From: Gonapodya prolifera JEL478
Taxonomy: Eukaryota; Monoblepharomycota; Monoblepharidomycetes; Monoblepharidales; Gonapodyaceae
Reading direction: 5' to 3'
Assembly: GCA_001574975.1 (NCBI GenBank)
Contig: KQ965812.1
Coordinates: forward strand, 44,041-108,040
Length of the DNA stretch: 64,000 nucleotides
This document shows, piece by piece, positions 58,645 through 64,000 of the stretch. Each line of letters begins with the position of its first letter. The stretch's first letter is position 1. The notes under the pieces are model-generated. The model saw only the letters and a list, made by a program, of their open reading frames with translations, was not told the origin of the DNA and searched no databases. The position numbers and the translations under genes were made by a program.

Positions 58645-59808
58645 GGTTAAATAAGGCGCCACCGCTAGACCGACAGAGGATGATGGGAGACTTGGCCGAC
58701 ACGACCCCGCGCATGGTGACCGAGGTCAACCGAGGCAGCATAGTTTGGGTGAAGGTCCTCATTGTCGGATCGACGAGTGGGGCGACAGCAGATAGGAGTG
58801 GCGACTTTAGATCTGTCGCACCGTTCGCGATCCGACGCTTGTTTCGCGACGTGCTTCCTTCGAGGTATTGGTTGACCGGTCTGAGCGCACCGAGGAGCGT
58901 GGCAGCGTGCAAGTGCGGGAACCTTTCTCCGTCAGCGCTCCACCCCCTCGCCTCGGGCGTGTTGGAAAGCGGGTCGAAGTCGTCCAAATTGAAGTGGTAC
59001 GATGGATCTTGTTGAGTGGGTGGTGCCGCGGCACGGGGAACGGAGTGTCTGAAATGACGAGGAGACCGCTGTGCAGGGTTGCCGGGCTCGGTTCGGGGCC
59101 GAGCGTTTGCAGGAACGGCTACGGCGGTGGCGGCGACGTCCGGTTAATACGTGAACGAATGGCCGCAGAGCGGTGCACCAGACCAGGGCGACGTCGTGTA
59201 TTTCATGAGCGATTTGGCGTCACGTGCCACTGTCGCAGACGTGGAGGGGATGCCAGCTGCCGTGTCGAGCGGATCCTGCTTTCCAGCGTCGTCGCCCGAC
59301 GTGCAGCTGGAGAAAACAAGCTCAAGGAGAGCTTGCCGCGTTTGCGATACCCCCTGCCCAAAGTTGACGTTCCTTGTGCTCTGAAAATCCATAATCCATG
59401 AGCAATGGGTCCGGGGGCCTCGACGAAGCTTCAATACGGTCATTCTTCCGGATCGCGACAATATCATCTTTATCCAGTCTCCCTCCTGACCCTCAAGACC
59501 ATGCCACCGCCAAACCTGGAGTTCCGGATGATCCAATCCTGATTCTCCTGGTGACTCTGCACGCCGGATGGCCTCTCAGTCAGCCCCTCCACTTGCGAAA
59601 GGCCTCAGACTCGTTCTCCCTGTCGGACAGGACCGGGGCGATTCGCTGTCACTTCCTGCAATCTATTGAATGCACGCAGCACCAGCAACACTGCGGTGAG
59701 CACGATTTTGTGTGTGGAATAGCTTCCCCACCTCCAGCGGGATCCAATTAGCTCACACCCTGGGACTTTGACGGAAGTATGGTGGAAAGGGTTGCATACT
59801 GTGGTCGA
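58645..59808 (-). pseudogene. Rearranged partial copy of the CTC1 gene
   Basis: 58645-59361 (minus) matches the CTC1 gene from residue about 80 to 315 (for example DDFDPLSNTPEARGW and ALRPVNQYLEG) with frameshifts. The block 59362-59655 carries the CTC1 start region in the opposite orientation, so its N-terminal peptide (GGLDEASIR...FRIATISSLSS) reads on the + strand. 59658-59808 again matches the normal upstream flank of CTC1. Compared with the parent, the first roughly 275 bp have been inverted in place and about 140 bp of 5' flank lost. Frames are broken and the remaining two thirds of the gene are absent, so it cannot encode CTC1. Confidence 0.85.
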
Positions 59809-60204
59809 AACTGATTCGCCGATTTCACTCCCTCGCAATTGCTCCTTTTTGTCTTTGGATATCGCTTACTTGATACTAGTGTTGATGGTCATTTTGCGCC
59901 TCGCTCATTGGTGGTGCGGTCTGTTCGCGATCCATACTGATACCTTCAGCTGAGATTTGGAATTCGTAATCGTTACGTGACGATGAGTGTATTGCCTTGA
60001 ACTGTTTTAGATTCAGTGATTGTTAAATAAGTCACGTATCATTTCTAGATTTCCTTAGCGGAACAATGAAAATCGCTTATCGGCCAAGGAAAATCGGGTG
60101 CCTGCTGTGACCTCGGTCACCGATCGCCATAAAGAAATGGGTTGCTCCACGATGCATCATCTTCCGCCCGCACTCTTCCCCCGCCGTCTCTCTCCTTCCG
60201 CCCA
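59809..60204. other. Promoter region of nitrite reductase
   Basis: About 400 bp between the CTC1 copy and the nitrite reductase start. It contains GATA cores (for example ggatatcg near 59857 and actgatacc near 59936) of the kind used by nitrogen-regulating GATA factors. Such short motifs occur by chance, so regulation is only a suggestion. Confidence 0.3.
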
Positions 60205-63200
60205 ATGCCCTCCGACATCTCCAGCCAGACATGGCACCGCGTCGTGGTGGTCGGACTCGGCATGGTTGGCCTCAGACTCTGCGAGACATTGGTCGCCCTC
60301 GATGAAAGCGCCGGCGCGTTTTCCTCAGAATCTTTCAAAATAACGGCGTTCTCGGAGGAGACAAACGTCGGGTACAACAGGATGCTGCTCACGTCGTACT
60401 TTGAGCACCGGTCAGTAGAAGCACTGACCATGAAACCGGAACGGTGGTTCCAGGAGAAGGGCATCGCGCTGGTGAAGAGGAGAGTAGTCAGTGTGAACCG
60501 ACAAAGGAAGGTCGTTGTCGATAGCGCTGGAGAGGAGACTTCTGTGAGTGTTCACGTGACATCGTACTGTCATCGCCCCCAGATTTCAAGATTCCGACAA
60601 CGCGAAAAATGACTCATACCTCCTTGTGCTCCTTTGATCTTCTCAGTACGACACCTTGATTCTCGCCACCGGCTCGAGTGCATTCGTCCCCCCAATTCAA
60701 AACGTGAAGGCAAAAGGCGTCTTCCTTTACCGGACAATCGAGGACTTGGACGGCATGATCGCTTACGCCAAGTCATGCAAGCAAGCGGCAGTTATGGGAG
60801 GAGGTAAACTCTCCTTACCGAGTTCCTGATCGGAATTCGGAAAGCAAACCCACCTATTTCTGCACTTCCCTTCACACACACCCAGGTCTCCTCGGATTGG
60901 AAGCCGCCGCCGCCTTGATGCACCTCAACCTTCGAACCACCGTCATCGAGCGAAACCCCTACGCACTCGGCCGCCAGCTTGACGCTGAAGGCGCCAGCGT
61001 CATGATGCAGGAGCTCGACCGCCTCGGGCTCAAAGTGGCCGTCAGCAAGGACACGGAATCCATTCTCATGGATGACAACGGTGCTGTTCGTGGAGTCAAG
61101 TTCAGGCACCAACCAGGAACCCACTCAGGGGATGATGTGCTCGAATGTCAGATGATCGCAGTGAGCGTCGGGATCATCCCACGGGACGAACTCAGCAAGC
61201 AATGCGGGTTGGAGGCAAGCATTTGGTCAGGCTCTGTGCAACAACTTTTGGCTTCATATCATTGACTCAACAGACACATGCAAGAGGGGGAACCGTCGTG
61301 GACAATGAACTTCGAACGTCTGACCCGGCAATCTTCGCCGTCGGAGAGGCGGTCTCGCACCGCGGGATCGTATACGGGCTTGGTGAGTTCCAGGGCGCGA
61401 GCTTCCCCCCTTCCGAGCATTACTTCACCCATCCCCGGTGTTCTTTTTCAGTCCAACCCGGCTACGAAATGGTCCAAGTTGTCGCGTCCGTGATGGCGAA
61501 GGAGCGCCACCTGCGATGCAACTCCGGATCCGCCATCAACTCTCCCGAGACCAAACGCTTCGAAGGGAGCGACATGTCCACAAAGCTGAAGCTCGCAGGC
61601 GTGCACGTCGCCAGTTTTGGGGACTACTTTGCCGACCGGAATGGGTTCAAAGGTGTACCTGCATCGGATGTTGTTACTGCAGTGGCGAAGGACCCGTTTG
61701 GTGAGTCATTCGTGTGACGAAATTATTCAGGAGCAAGTCACTCATTGGTTTTTCGTACCATACACTCATGCCCCAGGTTGCTCCTACAAAAAGCTCTTAT
61801 TCTCCAAAGATGGTACCAGATTATACGGTGGAATTGTGCGTTACAAGGATTGCACGTGGTCTTCAATTTACACGCTAACACGAAACTCTCTTCAGCTCGT
61901 TGGTGATGCCACAACCGAGTACACCAAGTTGCACACAATGGCCCGAAGCAGTGCACCTCTCAAAGTCTCCCCGTCGGAAATTCTCGGTCGCAAACCGAAG
62001 GCTGACGATGAAGGCGATGACGTACGTTCTATCGTTCGCCTTTTTGTGTGGTTCGTATTCTCACAGACGTGTTCGTTATCAGGATCTGCCAGACGAAGCG
62101 CAGGTGTGCTCTTGCAACAATGTCACCAAGAAGGATATCGTCGACTGCGTCAAGTCTGGGAAGGCCTCGCTCGGTGACATCAGGTCGTGCACTCAGGCGG
62201 GAACAGGATGCGGAGGATGCGTCCCGGCGGTCACTTCCATCATGAATGCGGAGATCAAAAAGATGGGTGGTGTGGTGAAGAATTCCCTCTGCGAACATTT
62301 TGATTTCTCGAGGCGAGAGGTGAGGCGAAAACCGTGAACATATCCTGGCGGCTGTGAGATCCTAACGACGTTCCCAACCACCTTCAACGTCCCAAGCTCT
62401 TCGAGATTGTCAAGATCACGAAAATTCGAAACTTCCGAGACCTCCTCAAGTCCCATGGGAAGGGTGATGGTTGTGAGGTGAGTCGCTCCAGAAGCCTTCC
62501 TTTGGAATCAAGGGTCACTCGAGACTCCACAACGTTCAGGTCTGCAAGCCCGCAATCGCTTCGATCCTCGCCTCCCTGCACAATGAGCACATTATCTCCA
62601 AGCCGCACATGTCATTGCAAGACACCAACGATCGGTTCCTTGCCAATATCCAGCGAGGTGGATCTTTCTCAGTAGTTCCAAGGATTGCGGGCGGGGAGAT
62701 TACACCGGAGGGACTAATTCACATTGGCGAAGTCGCCAAGGCGTTTGGATTGTACACGAAAATTACGGGAGGGCAAAGGATTGGTGCGTTTTCCTTTTCA
62801 ACTCACTCTTCATCTCAGAGCTCTTAGCTATCCTCATTTACAGATATGTTTGGTGCCAAGAAAGAGGATCTCCCAGCAATCTGGGAAAAACTCATCGCAG
62901 CCGGTTTCGAATCCGGTCACGCGTACGGCAAGTCGCTCCGCACGGTGAAATCGTGTGTCGGCTCCGCTTGGTGTCGATATGGTATGCGCGACTCCACACG
63001 ATTCGCCATCGAAGTTGAGAACCGGTACAAAGGTGTTCGGTCTCCCCACAAGCTGAAAGGTGGTGTCAGCGGCTGTGTCCGCGAGTGCGCCGAAGCCCAG
63101 AGTAAGGACTTTGGTCTCATTGCGACGGAAAAGGGGTGGAATGTGTAAGTACTGATGATTTGCCGTTGTGTTCGTCCTTTTGCTGATAAGCCTTTGTCAC

Positions 63201-64000
63201 AATTCAGCTATGTTGGTGGCAATGGAGGTTCGAACCCAAAGCACGCACTCCTACTTGCCGCGGAAGTCTCCGAAGAACTTGTTATTCGCTACCTTGACCG
63301 ATTCCTCATGTACTACATTGCCACGGCTGACAAATTGACGCGGACAGCACGGTGGATCGAGAAACTGGAGGGTGGACTAAAACACCTTCAGGATGTGGTC
63401 ATACACGACAAACTTGGCATTGCTCAAGAGCTGGAGGATCAGATGGCGCATCTCGTCAGCACTTATAAAGAGTGAGCACACACGAAGTTGTCAAGCTTCC
63501 CGTCCAGCTCCTCACATCTTCGTGCATTTTTAGCGAATGGGCGGAAGTCGTCAACAACCCTGACCTTCGAGAGCAATTCCGCCAGTTTACCAACACCTCA
63601 GAGACGCAAGAAAACATTAAAATGGTGCAAAAGCGAGGACAACCTGAGCCAGCACCATGGCCCAAAAGCGGCTCAGGAAATGGTCCAACAAAGGAGGCCA
63701 CTTCTGCCATCATCCAAGAAAGCGGGGATCAGTTTGAATGGGTGGACATGGGCAAGACCGTGAGTAATAAATGATGCAAATTGAGAAGGGAACTCCGATT
63801 TGCTCACTGCATTTCTGCACAAAGAATGACTATGTTGATGATACAGGGCGGACAGTGAAGTATGGTGACACTCAGATAGCCATCTTCCGAAAAGTTTCGT
63901 TCGATGGATCAGTACAATGGTACGCAACACAAAACGTGAGTTGTTGATAAGATTTAATGCGGAATACACAACTTTAAACTGTTTGACATGCACAGATGTG
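60205..64000 (+). CDS. Assimilatory nitrite reductase NAD(P)H (NirB-NirD fusion), 3' end outside window
   Basis: The ATG at 60205 opens MPSDISSQTWHRVVVVGLG. Domain order across about ten exons is: an FAD/NAD(P)-binding pyridine nucleotide-disulfide reductase (VVVGLGMVGLRLCE, ATGSSAFVPP, the second nucleotide fold LLGLEAAAAL, and AIFAVGEAVSHRG); a BFD-like [2Fe-2S] domain (VCSCNNVTKKDI...CTQAGTGCGGC); a second similar half; a nitrite/sulfite reductase ferredoxin-like half; then the sirohaem/4Fe-4S cysteines in KSCVGSAWCRYG and GGVSGCVRECAEAQ. A NirD-like Rieske segment begins EWVDMGKT and runs off the window at WYATQN. The enzyme reduces nitrite to ammonium in the cytosol, the step after nitrate reductase. 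Confidence 0.92.

Noticed and set aside
59398-59751. Plus-strand frame resembling a new gene with the CTC1 N-terminus
   Set aside because: It is the inverted start block of the CTC1 duplicate and continues into non-homologous flank, so I treat it as part of the pseudogene.

Overview
This window reads as nuclear DNA of a fungus. The evidence is short spliceosomal introns (mostly 50-140 bp, GT...AG with a few GC...AG), mixed gene orientations without operons, and fungal or opisthokont housekeeping genes: BCS1, OSBP/Kes1, SSN6/CYC8, SKI3, mitochondrial GrpE, mitochondrial PheRS, a DHHC palmitoyltransferase and a NirB/NirD-fused nitrite reductase. A GTP-type PEP carboxykinase and a CTC1-like telomere protein point to an early-diverging (for example zoosporic) fungus rather than a yeast or mould. 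That placement is inference; I cannot name the species.

Layout. 0-9.3 kb: an AAA ATPase (+), a secreted DOMON protein (-), a small membrane/Cys-rich protein (+) and a class-III aminotransferase (+). 9.3-12 kb: poorly coding sequence with an HNH-nuclease-like gene. 12-16.4 kb: a MYND-finger protein (+) converging on a nitrate reductase (-) that ends after its cytochrome b5 domain. 16.7-25 kb: a minus-strand run of BCS1, OSBP, SSN6 and GrpE. 25.2-28.4 kb: mitochondrial PheRS and an HMG-box protein (+). 28.5-34.5 kb: SKI3 (-). 34.5-37.4 kb: a long gene-poor stretch. 37.4-40.8 kb: DHHC palmitoyltransferase (+) and a metallo-beta-lactamase-fold hydrolase (-). 40.8-43 kb: repeats and an uncertain gene. 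43-46.7 kb: a VWA-domain protein (+). 46.8-51.1 kb: an intronless CTC1-like gene (-). 51-53 kb: repeats and a GNAT-like gene. 53.4-56.1 kb: GTP-PEPCK (+). 56.1-60.1 kb: direct repeats, a tandem array of mini-exons and a rearranged partial copy of CTC1. 60.2-64 kb: nitrite reductase (+), running off the end.

Functional links. Nitrate reductase and nitrite reductase together form the nitrate assimilation route, but they lie about 44 kb apart and are not clustered. BCS1, GrpE, mitochondrial PheRS and possibly the HMG-box protein serve mitochondria. SKI3 (RNA decay) and SSN6 (transcriptional co-repression) are separate TPR scaffolds.

The most unusual observations are: (1) a repeat family that makes up most of two introns in unrelated genes, in the sense direction, and ends at the same distance from the 3' splice site, which suggests an introner-like element; (2) a CTC1 homologue in a fungus, with a degraded, internally inverted copy 8 kb away; (3) a nitrate reductase without its FAD/NAD(P)H module; (4) a 9-nt microexon inside a MYND finger; (5) a roughly 255-bp tandem array of mini-exons. 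For eight genes the exon lengths I derived sum to a complete open frame (AAA ATPase, DOMON, aminotransferase, MYND, nitrate reductase, BCS1, HMG-box, PEPCK), which supports those models.
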